A DNA stretch of 38,884 bases from a virus, in IMG/VR virus record IMGVR_UViG_3300045999_005300, positions 1-38,884 of that record. One strand, 5' to 3'. The notes beneath the pieces are model-generated. The model had not been told where the DNA came from. It searched no databases and saw nothing but the letters and a program-made list of their open reading frames with translations. Shown here piece by piece: positions 16,401-25,100 of this stretch (positions are counted from its first letter, which is position 1; each line of letters begins with the position of its first letter). A program made the position numbers and the translations under genes.

Positions 16401-19400
16401 GCTGGGGCTTGGAAGTCACCAGATGCATTTCCTCTAATATAAAAATAACTTGAACCATCACTTACTTCTAATTTAGCTCCGGGAGATGTAGTGCCTATAC
16501 CTATGTTACCTCCACTGGTGATACGCATTCTTTCAGTGTTACCTGTTCTAAATTCTATACGAGAGCCTGCTGATCCATAGATATTAATACTATTTTGATC
16601 ATTTTCAACACCAGATCCATTTAATCTTAACCATCCATTAGTTCCTGCTCCATTTAAATAAACAGCGTTATTTGTACCATAATAAGATAAAGTACCATCA
16701 GTAGCATATAGACTTGAATTGACAGGAGCTATTAGCATACCTGTTGTAATTTTTAAATCACCAGCTACTTCAAGTTTATACCCTGGAGATGTAGTACCTA
16801 TACCAACATTACCATTGGATTGAAGGATAGTAAATAATGTTGTTCCAAAATTACTAGTGTATATTTGAAATGAATTTGCATTACCTCCTATGTAAACACC
16901 ACCAGCAGCTTCTCCAGATCTAAATAATCCTATTTGAGCACTACCATTTACAGCAGTGAATCTTGTATATCCATTAGCATCATATGATGTTATTTGACCA
17001 GCAGCATCAACAACATGAAGTTTACCACTTGGAGATGTAGTACCAATACCAACATTACCATCAGTTGTGATTGTCATTCTTCTTGTAACAGTACCTACAG
17101 CACCTGTATCAAATCCTAATCCCATAGGTGCACCATCCCAAGCTGTTCTTTCACCTGTTATTCTAGCACCTAATCTATCTACTTCATCTGTAAAATTTAT
17201 ATGTGCTAACCAAGTACCAGTACTACCATTTACATGGTTTTTATGTAAACGAATATTACCTTCATATATTTCTAATTTGTCTGTTGGTGATGAAGTACCT
17301 ATACCTAAGTTACCATCAAAATTCATCACCATTACTTGGGAATTATTCTTATTCCAGCTATATAGATCACCTGCTGCTTTACTAGAAGCAGTACCTATAA
17401 TAGATGTCATTTCAGAATCCCAGTTACCAACGTTATATACTAAACGAGCTCCACCTTGTATCCAAAATTCATCTGAGTGTACTCCTGTTCCTTGGAAGTC
17501 ATTATATACACCTATTGAGAAACGAGCATCTTCTGTTGTTGGAGCTCCTTGAACATTAGCTGAATCATCTTGGAATAAGATGAATCCCATATCTGAAGTA
17601 GCATTTACTTTAGATTCAAATTGAATCCAAGCATTACCACCATTTGTCGCTGGTTGTAAACGAATTGTTTTTCCGTCTCTAGTTCCTAAATCAAGTTTAG
17701 CGGCTGGACTTGAAGTACCTATACCAACATTAGTTCCATTGTCAAAAATTAAACTATCTCCAATAGTGGTAGAACCTGTAAATTTAGATACATAGTTTGT
17801 AGTACCTCCTGGGCTTACACCTGTAGCACCTTGTGTACCTTGAGCACCAGTTGTGCCTTGAGCACCTGTAGTACCCTGTGTTCCTGTTGTACCCTGAGCG
17901 CCAGTAGTTCCTTGAGCTCCAGTTATACCTTGAGCGCCTGTTGTTCCCTGAGTTCCTGTAGTACCTTGTGCACCTGTAGTTCCTTGAGCTCCAGTTGTAC
18001 CTTGTGCACCTGTTGTACCTTGTATACCTTGAATACCTTGAGTACCTGTTGTACCCTGAGACCCAGTTGTACCCTGTGTACCAGTTGTACCTTGTATACC
18101 TTGTATACCCTGAGTACCCTGTGTTCCAGTTGTACCTTGTATACCTTGTATACCTTGTGTTCCTTGAGCGCCTGTAATTCCTTGTATACCCTGTGTACCT
18201 TGAGCTCCAGTTATACCTTGAGTACCTTGAGCTCCAGTTATACCCTGTATTCCCTGAGTACCTTGAGTACCTTGAATACCCTGAGTACCTTGTGTTCCTT
18301 GAGTTCCTTGGATACCTTGTGTTCCTTGAGTTCCTTGGATACCTTGTATTCCTTGAGTTCCCTGTATGCCTTGAATACCTTGAGTTCCTTGAGTACCCTG
18401 TGTACCTTGAACACCTTGTAAACTTAAATCTGTTCTATATCTTAAATTACCACTTGTATCAGCAACTACAATATTAGTTTCAGTTGTACCTTGTGGTATG
18501 TTTGTATATGCTAATGATCCTGTTACACTTAATGAACCAGTAAATTGATGTGTATTAGAAGTTAATGAACCAAATCTAGTAGAACCTGTTACAAAAGCAA
18601 CTGATGAAGTCACAATTTGAACAACTAATGTTTGCGCTGTTAAAGTACCTCTAACAGTAAAATCATCAGCTGAAGACGCTGTTGCGGCGTATGAGGCTGT
18701 ATAAGTGAAAGATGCTGTTGTTGCTGTTGCAGCATTTCCACTAATGGAAGCACTAATAAATGATTTATTTTCCCATTTAGTGGCAGTTGTATCATAAACT
18801 AATGCTTGTCCATTTAGAGGACCTGATATTAATACATCAGATAGACCTGCTAATGTTTGAGTTATTGTTGATCCTCCACCTCCTGATCCTCCTACTGATC
18901 TAAACAGACCTCCAGCCTGAATAGCATATGAGTCAGTAACTGTAAAATCAGCGTCATTTCTTACAATAATTGCTCCTAAATAGATTGCGTTTGCTGCTGT
19001 ATTTGGTGCTTCAACAAACGGTTCAAAAGCAATATTTGATGTTGCATCTACTAGACTGGCATATGTAGCATTACCATAATAAACGACTATAGCTTTAGCT
19101 ACACTATTAGGGAAATAGAATACTCTTTGAATAGAAAATTCTCTGTTTGATCCTCCTCCTGGTACTGCTGTTAGTACACCATTATTTGAGTATTGTGTTG
19201 GATCAATTGTTGTATAACCTGCACCTGCATTTGTATCATATACCCAAGTAGAACCTGACTGTCTATATCTAAAGATTTTAGATATATTAGTTCCACTATC
19301 AGTAGTGTAGGATGGATTATTTGGATCTATAGGATAGTTAGAACCAGGTGAGTAAGCTGTACCGCTTGCTACTATTAAACTACCTGTAGAAGATCCACTA

Positions 19401-21016
19401 GGCGCTAAAGTATATCCTGATAATTTTAGTGGTCCAAATGCTCTATTAAATATATTTTGTTGTTGTTCAAAACCATATGCTACAGTAGGCTGTGTTTTAA
19501 CACCGTTAATTGTAGATCCGTTTTGAAATAATACAATACCTATATTAATTTCTGTATCAAACTGTCCAGCAGCATATGGTGTACCTTGTTGGTAAATATT
19601 ACCAGTCGAATCAATAGATACAAACGCTTGTTGATATGACGCGGTAAGTGGTGCAATACTAGCCGATAAATTACCCCAGTTTAAGTATTTGATGGTTGGA
19701 TAAGGATTATCATTTAAGCTAGCATTTAAATTTACTATAATACCACTACCGCTACTAACTTGATATGTAGTAGATCCTACAGTAGCTGTAATTAAACCAC
19801 CATTTAATAAACCAGTATATAAGTTACCTTCAAGCCATCTTAAACGAGTTACGTTATTATATCCTTTACTGTTTTGGCTGAAGTATAAATCTTGAGTAGA
19901 TCCTGATACGTAGATGTAAGATGCAGAAATACTTGTATTGATATTAGTATTTACAGGTAAAAATCTTGTATAACCTGTTTGTTCTATATCACCAAATATG
20001 TTGATTGTAGGAGTATTTGAACCCTGTGATCCTGATATGGTTAAGCTACCTGATAATGAAGTATTTCCAGTTAATGTGTTATTTCCTATTTGAGTAGTAG
20101 AACCAGATACTAATAATGAACCTGTTACTGTTGTAGTTCCTATAACATCTAATGAGCCTGTTATTCTAGCTGACCCTGTATAAGGAAATATTATTGTTGG
20201 TGGAGCATATGATGCTGATATAGCATTATTAGACCAGCTAGCAGTTCCAAAAAGTGATCCAGTTATTGAAGGTACTATTAGTGATCCTGTTATTTCAACT
20301 GTAGAATCATGAGCGTATATTAAGTTTGATCTATTACTATCGTCAGTTCCATTACCTACAATAAAAGCTGCAGGTACAGATGATACAGTGTTAAATTGGC
20401 CCTGTACGTGTTGATGATTGGCTAATGCTATTGTTTGATAACCTTCAGCATGTGAATATGAGCCTGATGCTATTGTTTCTTGACCTTCAGCATGTGAATA
20501 ATTTCCTTTCGCTTGGGTATAATCTCCTTCAGCATGCGAGTAGTCTCCTGTTGCTTTAGTAATACTTCCTTCAGCATGTGAGTATTCTCCTGTCGCTATA
20601 TTTCCCTCTAATCCTTGAATAAGAGAGCCAGTTATTATAACTAGTTGATTTAAAGGATTAATATATGATGCAGTTGATGCAAATGATGAGCTTACTGCGT
20701 TTAGTACATAGGAAGCAGTAGTTGCATTTTGAGCCCAACTTGAAGTACCAAATAATGAACTAGTTATACTAGTTGCATTTATACTACCGTTTTGTACTGT
20801 TGAACCTGAAATGTAGATAGAACCTGTAAATGTTAATGTATCCGCATTGGAAGAGAACACTGTTGAGCCAGCATTACTAGCTATATTTACTGAACCACTT
20901 ACTGTTAATGATCCACTAAGATTAGATGATCCAGTAACTGTTAATCCGTTTGTTACATTAATAGAGTTTAAAGCAGCACTTGAGCCGCTAACTAAGACTT
21001 TCTTCCAATTTGGCAT
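13451..21016 (-). CDS. Giant tail fibre: SHAEG repeats, collagen-like stalk, VGIGTTSP repeats, S74 chaperone
   Basis: The product has 2521 aa. The N-terminus MPNWKKVLVSGSSAALNSIN is shared with the gene at 21339-22070 and probably attaches to the virion. Residues about 139-205 contain SHAEG repeats (YSHAEG spaced by about 14 residues), the YadA-head-type beta-roll motif. Residues about 866-1066 are a Gly-X-Y collagen-like tract rich in GTQ, GIQ, GTT and GAQ. After it about 15 copies of a '[14 protein letters not shown]' module are spaced 40-90 residues apart. The last 98 residues are a Peptidase_S74 chaperone (SDKRTKENI, then KIGVIAQEVQEILPEVV) ending in a coiled coil. Such domains drive fibre trimerisation and are cleaved off. 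This is likely a long receptor-binding fibre. Confidence 0.9.
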   Translation of the reverse strand: MPNWKKVLVSGSSAALNSINVTNGLTVTGSSNLSGSLTVSGSVNIASNAGSTVFSSNADTLTFTGSIYISGSTVQNGSINATSITSSLFGTSSWAQNATTASYVLNAVSSSFASTASYINPLNQLVIITGSLIQGLEGNIATGEYSHAEGSITKATGDYSHAEGDYTQAKGNYSHAEGQETIASGSYSHAEGYQTIALANHQHVQGQFNTVSSVPAAFIVGNGTDDSNRSNLIYAHDSTVEITGSLIVPSITGSLFGTASWSNNAISASYAPPTIIFPYTGSARITGSLDVIGTTTVTGSLLVSGSTTQIGNNTLTGNTSLSGSLTISGSQGSNTPTINIFGDIEQTGYTRFLPVNTNINTSISASYIYVSGSTQDLYFSQNSKGYNNVTRLRWLEGNLYTGLLNGGLITATVGSTTYQVSSGSGIIVNLNASLNDNPYPTIKYLNWGNLSASIAPLTASYQQAFVSIDSTGNIYQQGTPYAAGQFDTEINIGIVLFQNGSTINGVKTQPTVAYGFEQQQNIFNRAFGPLKLSGYTLAPSGSSTGSLIVASGTAYSPGSNYPIDPNNPSYTTDSGTNISKIFRYRQSGSTWVYDTNAGAGYTTIDPTQYSNNGVLTAVPGGGSNREFSIQRVFYFPNSVAKAIVVYYGNATYASLVDATSNIAFEPFVEAPNTAANAIYLGAIIVRNDADFTVTDSYAIQAGGLFRSVGGSGGGGSTITQTLAGLSDVLISGPLNGQALVYDTTATKWENKSFISASISGNAATATTASFTYTASYAATASSADDFTVRGTLTAQTLVVQIVTSSVAFVTGSTRFGSLTSNTHQFTGSLSVTGSLAYTNIPQGTTETNIVVADTSGNLRYRTDLSLQGVQGTQGTQGTQGIQGIQGTQGIQGIQGTQGTQGIQGTQGTQGTQGIQGTQGTQGIQGITGAQGTQGITGAQGTQGIQGITGAQGTQGIQGIQGTTGTQGTQGIQGIQGTTGTQGTTGSQGTTGTQGIQGIQGTTGAQGTTGAQGTTGAQGTTGTQGTTGAQGITGAQGTTGAQGTTGTQGTTGAQGTTGAQGTQGATGVSPGGTTNYVSKFTGSTTIGDSLIFDNGTNVGIGTSSPAAKLDLGTRDGKTIRLQPATNGGNAWIQFESKVNATSDMGFILFQDDSANVQGAPTTEDARFSIGVYNDFQGTGVHSDEFWIQGGARLVYNVGNWDSEMTSIIGTASSKAAGDLYSWNKNNSQVMVMNFDGNLGIGTSSPTDKLEIYEGNIRLHKNHVNGSTGTWLAHINFTDEVDRLGARITGERTAWDGAPMGLGFDTGAVGTVTRRMTITTDGNVGIGTTSPSGKLHVVDAAGQITSYDANGYTRFTAVNGSAQIGLFRSGEAAGGVYIGGNANSFQIYTSNFGTTLFTILQSNGNVGIGTTSPGYKLEVAGDLKITTGMLIAPVNSSLYATDGTLSYYGTNNAVYLNGAGTNGWLRLNGSGVENDQNSINIYGSAGSRIEFRTGNTERMRITSGGNIGIGTTSPGAKLEVSDGSSYFYIRGNASGDFQAPALAPHIATGDFTIYAGAIGSGTARVTVKNGGNVGIGTTNPQASLDIKVQSGVNMYRATDSSNQYRWRVDQNFEMFLTNSSGTDIVEIGQDKTYFNNGSVGIGTTTPNFIFQVKQTTNANFYVGAAVNVANAIVIGGVNDAANANIPIEVRYATTFALVDTGTTRVTVASGNVGIGTTSPSFTLDVTGTGRFTSTLTSGARIQAQGSNGDGTAQGGFWINYNANANSRSWLINNDYNVFGDFAILQTTTQTGSTFDAKIYIKNDGNVGIGTILPIGKQHNLITSNGTALFLNNNTGGTGAFVDLDFTTYSTTTSGYANASATIRVIDDGDYSGHITFRAKGNSIGASQTERVRIQSNGNVGIGTTTVTDKLEVRGADNGITISSLSANRPVLQFINGSTMMLKLSANGTYGAIADTTGDVMIFKGGSVGIGSTSPSYKLDVSGTYRLGPTNGVYFQSYAYGPEMNLSGLNDGGWARASRITTSDTSNTVFFGVLGNSTSLSRAYWNVGNPSDETGYTYSTGISLLPGGNVGIGSTSPAVKLDINGNTVIRGSLAFKTTDTNNGNLVISDNGGGTATINNSANSFLNISSASNTTITAGNFIVSNGNVGIGTTSMWNNEILSVQRASTGTLSTVPAILRLTNNGSGRVAKLLMTDSAIIDGIICMVPVNNTDSYFSFGFAGYTESGLVVRSNGNVGVGTTAPAAPLQVNGIIRVNASSGNGYQIFDGSTERMHIYHNSSINGIEFNTGATSSANMLFYVNGNSAIRINSSGNVGINTTSPAARLDVAGNGRFVSGAAYALEINQNAANNDFNDAIFISNTQSGQRVQLGMSTNDADGQHHRVSLRAYKGSGTYEGVFGIVMRQTNANHTQRLTLTAAGTLTVDGDVVAYSDKRTKENIKTIENSLDKVLSLRGVSYNRIDESDKSPKIGVIAQEVQEILPEVVFKQEDGMLGVSYGNIVGVLIEAIKELKTEVEDLKYLLSQKQN
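13470..13478 (-). promoter_or_regulatory. Possible promoter element inside the 3' end of the 2521-aa fibre gene
   Basis: ATATTTATT (one mismatch to the shared element) lies 26 nt before the ATG at 13444. It is also the codons for Leu-Lys-Tyr-Leu-Leu of the S74 C-terminus, and the 1813-aa fibre has the same codons at 22152-22160, so it may be coding coincidence. Confidence 0.25.
17821..18420 (-). repeat. Collagen-like Gly-X-Y tandem repeat of the 2521-aa fibre
   Basis: About 200 codons of Gly-X-Y. The N-terminal part is GTQ/GIQ and the C-terminal part is GTT-GAQ in 18-nt units. It joins the RTDLSLQG module to the first VGIGTSSP module. Confidence 0.92.
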
Positions 21017-21032
21017 TTTATATTACAATTTT

Positions 21033-21051
21033 TACTGCGGTTAGATACATA
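21033..21051 (-). promoter_or_regulatory. Shared fibre leader element TATGTATC-N5-GCAGTA (copy 1)
   Basis: On the coding strand TATGTATC is followed after 5 nt by GCAGTA, ending 16 nt before the ATG at 21016. The same element with identical spacing lies upstream of the other NWKKV fibre gene at 22101-22119. It sits in a 101-nt gap (21017-21117) with an upstream ATATTTATT at 21102-21110 and a possible small hairpin (ATACAC/GTGTAT, 21049-21067). Function unknown. Confidence 0.45.
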
Positions 21052-21101
21052 CACTTATGCCGTGTATATGCCTACTTCCTTTCGGCCAACAGTATGTTTG
21101 T

Positions 21102-21110
21102 AATAAATAT
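21102..21110 (-). promoter_or_regulatory. Possible promoter element for the 2521-aa fibre gene
   Basis: ATATTTATT (one mismatch to the shared 9-mer) lies 86 nt before the ATG at 21016, farther than at the seven main sites, so a transcript from it would carry a longer leader including the shared leader element. Confidence 0.3.
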
Positions 21111-21117
21111 GAAAAAA

Positions 21118-21348
21118 TTAAGGTAACTTAGAATAGTAATTCTGTAGTTTCAAAATAAGTTCATATACTTTTTGAACATGCTCACCTTTAAAACTAGCCT
21201 CTTTAACCATCATTAGTAAGGTTTCTACCTCACCTTTACTTAATTCAATAGATGGTACTGATTTAGAATCGTCTGTTCTTCCTAAATTAATAATACTTTT
21301 TGCGTTAAAAGCCATAACTAAATTTTTGAGTTTATTTATTAAGACCAT
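21118..21348 (-). CDS. Small hypothetical protein between fibre genes
   Basis: The frame gives 76 aa from the ATG at 21348, overlapping the upstream fibre-like gene by 10 nt. A second ATG at 21315 (MAFNAKSIINLGRTDDSKSV) gives 65 aa with a 23-nt gap and may be the true start, since the extra N-terminal residues are Lys/Leu-rich and unlike the rest. The body is helical with acidic/basic spacing (SKGEVETLLMMVKEASFKGE, then VQKVYELILKLQNYYSKLP). I do not recognise the family. Its place in a fibre operon suggests a role in fibre assembly or a minor virion part, without direct evidence. Confidence 0.65.
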   Translation of the reverse strand: MVLINKLKNLVMAFNAKSIINLGRTDDSKSVPSIELSKGEVETLLMMVKEASFKGEHVQKVYELILKLQNYYSKLP

Positions 21349-22070
21349 ATAAAAATATCGCCTGTGTCTTGTTTAATCCATAAGTTACCAGCGCCGTTTG
21401 ATGAGCCACCCCATGTTGGAGGTGTAGCATCTGATGGAGCTGCGTTTGTTGATAATTTAGCAGTAACACCAAATTCATCTGGTGTTGCAGATGAAGCAGC
21501 AGCGTCAACATTTGGAGCTACAGCCCATCTTCCATATTCACCTGTTGAAGTTGATTCTAAATACCAAGCTGAACCTGAATATCCTGGACCTGAACTTACT
21601 ATAATACCACCATCTGTTAATGTGTTAGAACCAGATGCTAATAAAGCAAATCTGTCAGCAATTAAAAGTGATGTTTGGTTATTAAAACTAGCTGTACCAG
21701 CAACTGTTAAGTCACCTGCTATAGTTAAATCACCTGCTATAGCAACATCATCAGGTAAACCAATAGTGATTGTTTGGCCAGAAACTGAAGTTTCAACTTC
21801 ATTAGCTGTACCAGCAACTGTTAAACCTTGAGTCAATAAATTAACTGAACCGCTAGTATTAAATGAACCGCTAGTATTATTAGAACCAGTGATTCTTAAA
21901 GTTGTAGCTAAACCAGTTAACTGAGATCCATCACCTTGGAATGATCCACTAAATGAACCACTTAAATAAGTAGTTAAATGTGATGTTGATATTTGTTGGT
22001 TTGTACCAACAGTTACCTGATTAAGTATCGCGTTACTACCTGATACTATGACTTTTTTCCAAGTTGCCAT
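21339..22070 (-). CDS. Short fibre-like structural protein (NWKKV family)
   Basis: The 243-aa protein begins MATWKKVIVSGSNAILNQVT, closely matching the N-terminus of the 2521-aa fibre, then has SGSFSGSFQGDGSQLTGLAT and repeated short beta strands (VAIAGDLTIAGDLTVAGTAS). The C-terminus ends GAGNLWIKQDTGDIFIWS, a type seen at the end of T4-like phage structural proteins. There is no collagen tract, VGIGTTSP repeat or S74 domain. It looks like a short fibre or a base part sharing the same attachment domain as the giant fibre, so the two may compete for or stack at one site. Its leader carries the shared element at 22101-22119. Confidence 0.75.
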   Translation of the reverse strand: MATWKKVIVSGSNAILNQVTVGTNQQISTSHLTTYLSGSFSGSFQGDGSQLTGLATTLRITGSNNTSGSFNTSGSVNLLTQGLTVAGTANEVETSVSGQTITIGLPDDVAIAGDLTIAGDLTVAGTASFNNQTSLLIADRFALLASGSNTLTDGGIIVSSGPGYSGSAWYLESTSTGEYGRWAVAPNVDAAASSATPDEFGVTAKLSTNAAPSDATPPTWGGSSNGAGNLWIKQDTGDIFIWS

Positions 22071-22100
22071 GTTTCTATATTAGTTTTTAAAGAAAGTATA

Positions 22101-22119
22101 TACTGCCTGTCGATACATA
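22101..22119 (-). promoter_or_regulatory. Shared fibre leader element TATGTATC-N5-GCAGTA (copy 2)
   Basis: Same two half-sites and same 5-nt spacing as at 21033-21051, ending 30 nt before the ATG at 22070. Upstream, at 22131-22143, is a perfect short inverted repeat AGTAAATATTACT that overlaps the stop of the 1813-aa fibre gene. Function unknown. Confidence 0.45.
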
Positions 22120-22138
22120 TGATAAAAAACAGTAAATA

Positions 22139-25100
22139 TTACTTCTGTGATAATAAATATTTTAATTCGTCTATTTGTTGTTGTTGTTCTTTTATTGCTT
22201 CAATTAATAAAACTGTTAATTTTTCATATTTAACAGCTTTATATCCATTATCTCGTGTTGTTACAAGTTCAGGTAATACTTCTTCAACTTCTTGAGCTAC
22301 AACACCGTAATCATGTCCTTTATAAACATCTTGTTTATCATTCCAATCAAATGAATACCCACTTAGTTTTGATACTTTTGACACAGCGTCTGTAATTAGA
22401 GTTAAATTATCTTTTAAACGTTTATCAGATGAATAATATGCTACAACATCTCCTGTCACTCTAAAAGCACTAGTAGTTGCTAACATGTAACTATCATCTG
22501 GTACTGATAATGAATTGGCACTGTTATTACCTCCTCCTCTAATTTCAACACTATTTCCATCTTTAGCACTAACGTATGTGTTACCATCTGATTTACCAGA
22601 TAAAATCATATAATCATTGCCTCCTGATTGGAATGATGTTTTTAATCCAATATAGTTTGCAGATGTTGAGTATGCATCTTCACCTAATATTAATTGACCA
22701 GCTACTACACATAAATTATTACCTTGAACATCTAATTCTTTTCTTGGTGATGTAGTACCTATACCTAAACTACCTCCATCACTAATAACTACTTTATATG
22801 AACTATCAGTTCTGTTGTACCAACCCATTAGTCCTGGTTGGGCTCCCATTGACCATAGATTAGAGTTTGCTGATTTAAAATCAAACCAATGTCCTCCATT
22901 ACTACTTCCGTCCATGAATATTCCTTCATTATCTCCAGACCTAACATGAAGTTTTTTGCTTGGTGATGTAGTGCCTATACCAACATAACCACTATTATCA
23001 AAAGTAACCATATCACCAACTCCCTTACCACCTCCAGTGTAAAACTTCATTTTATTAGTATCAGAATCATCAACATATATTCCTCTACCATTCAATGGAG
23101 TTTCAAAAGATATTTGAGCGTCAGCTCCAGTACCTGTTGCTAAAAGTCTTAATTGTCCGTAAGAATCATTATTAGCTCCTGATATTTGTAATTTTGTAGC
23201 TGGTGATGTTGTTCCTATACCAACATTACCATTAGTTCCAACATGCATCACTACACCAACAATATCATTACCAAAGCGGTATCCAGCTATATTTGAGGAA
23301 CTACCATAAAAATATAGATAATCTTGGAATCCATCTATTCTGAATGTACCTCCAGTACCAGATGTATTTTGGAGGAGGTAATCTGTAGCCCAAACATTTC
23401 CGCTAATTTCTAATTTATAAGATGGGCTTGTAGTGCCTATACCTACATTACCAGCAAAATAGGCTAAATTACTTTTAAAATAAGCCATGTTAGTACCATT
23501 ACTATAAAAGTACATAATATCACTATTATCATATCCTCTTATATATGTGGATCCATTATAATCATAAGCTCCAAAAAATACTGAACCTCCATCTGTTAAT
23601 GTCACATCTCCAGAACCACCTACTATAAGAGCTTGTCCTGATCCATTTCCTACTCCATTATTAACTCTAATTTGGCCTGATACATCTAATTTATATCCTG
23701 GAGATGTAGTACCTATACCAACATTACCTCCTCCTTCAATTCGCATTCTTTCATTAGCGGCATTAGTATAAAAGGCCATTGGGGCATTAGATGCTTGATA
23801 AATGTTAAATGAATTAGCGCCAGCATAGTTTGTTTGAGAAGACCCATTCACCCAAATATCTGCTTTAAGAGTACTGCCTTCAAAATATTGTAATTCACTA
23901 TAATCTGAGGCTCCAGTATTAGTAATAGATATTTTACCTCCAGCGCCAACAACATCAAGTTTTTGTTTTGGTGAAGTGGTACCTATACCAACATTACCAT
24001 TCCCATCAAAATATAATCTCGCTGTACCTGCACTAATAGGATCGCCGCCTGCTGAGTTACTTTGATAAATACCAAAATCGCTTGCAGCTAAATTTGTTGT
24101 AGCAAATCCCCAGTTCTTAGTGGTTCCAGCAGATGATGTCATTTTTAAAGTAGTAACATCATTTGTGGTTATTGTTATACCATTACCAGTAGTTGTTGTA
24201 AATGAAGCTGCTCCTGTTGAGTTTGCTATCTTTAATCTATATACTCCATTTGTATCATCATATACAATAAAACCTGAGGTATCGTTACCAATTGTGAAAG
24301 CATTATTTCCTGATCTTTGACCATTAAATTTCATATACGCGTCATTAGTAGCATATATTTCTAATTGCCTACTTGGAGACGTAGTACCTATACCAACACT
24401 ACCATTAGATCCAAAAAATACTTGATAACTATTTCCTGGTCCAAAACTCATGTTTCCAGGAGTAAGCATAAATACTCCTCCTCCTGCCCATTGAGATCCA
24501 GGATATGAAGTATTAGTTACTCCTAATCTTAAAGTAGCATCATTACCTACTATATTTATTTCACTATAAGCATTAGTACCTGTATTAGTGTTTACAAAAC
24601 TAGCTGCTTTTAATTCTCCATTAACACTACCTTCAACATCTAGTCTATGAGTAGGTGATGTAGTACCTATACCAACGTTACCAGATGTGTTTATTACAAT
24701 ACCATTAGTTCCCGTATCACCTGAGCTTAGGTAAAGAGCTTTACCAGTAGGAGAATAAATATATGCTATGGCACCCCCCCAAGTCCAAGTACCACCCCCA
24801 CCGCCTCCTGAGCCTAATTGTAGTAGGTCACCAGTTGTGACTGTTCCATTTAAATAAGAAGTACCATTAACTTGTAATTTAGATCCGGGTGATGTAGTAC
24901 CTATACCAACATTACCACTAGATCCTAATATAACAATATCAGATGTTGAATAAGCAGCTAGTACAAGTCTATCAACAGAATCTGGAGAAGCATTGTTTGT
25001 AAAAAATGCAGGACCACCTAACATTAATCTACCATTTCTATGGTATTCTAGGCCAGCCCATTCATCATAATTATAATTTACAGAATCACCAAAGCGAATA

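Noticed and set aside
17831-18477. Long plus-strand open frames opposite the collagen tract (Cys/Ser/Thr/Leu- or Tyr/Leu/Glu-rich)
   Set aside because: They mirror the 9- and 18-nt repeat of the minus-strand Gly-X-Y codons, so stop codons are excluded by the repeat itself. The same happens at 25415-26719, 27053-27382, 31205-32013 and 32288-33636. They have low-complexity translations and no start signals.
21017-21117. A tRNA or small RNA in the gap before the 2521-aa fibre gene
   Set aside because: Only one weak 6-bp hairpin is visible; there is no cloverleaf or terminator. The gap is described as leader and possible promoter.
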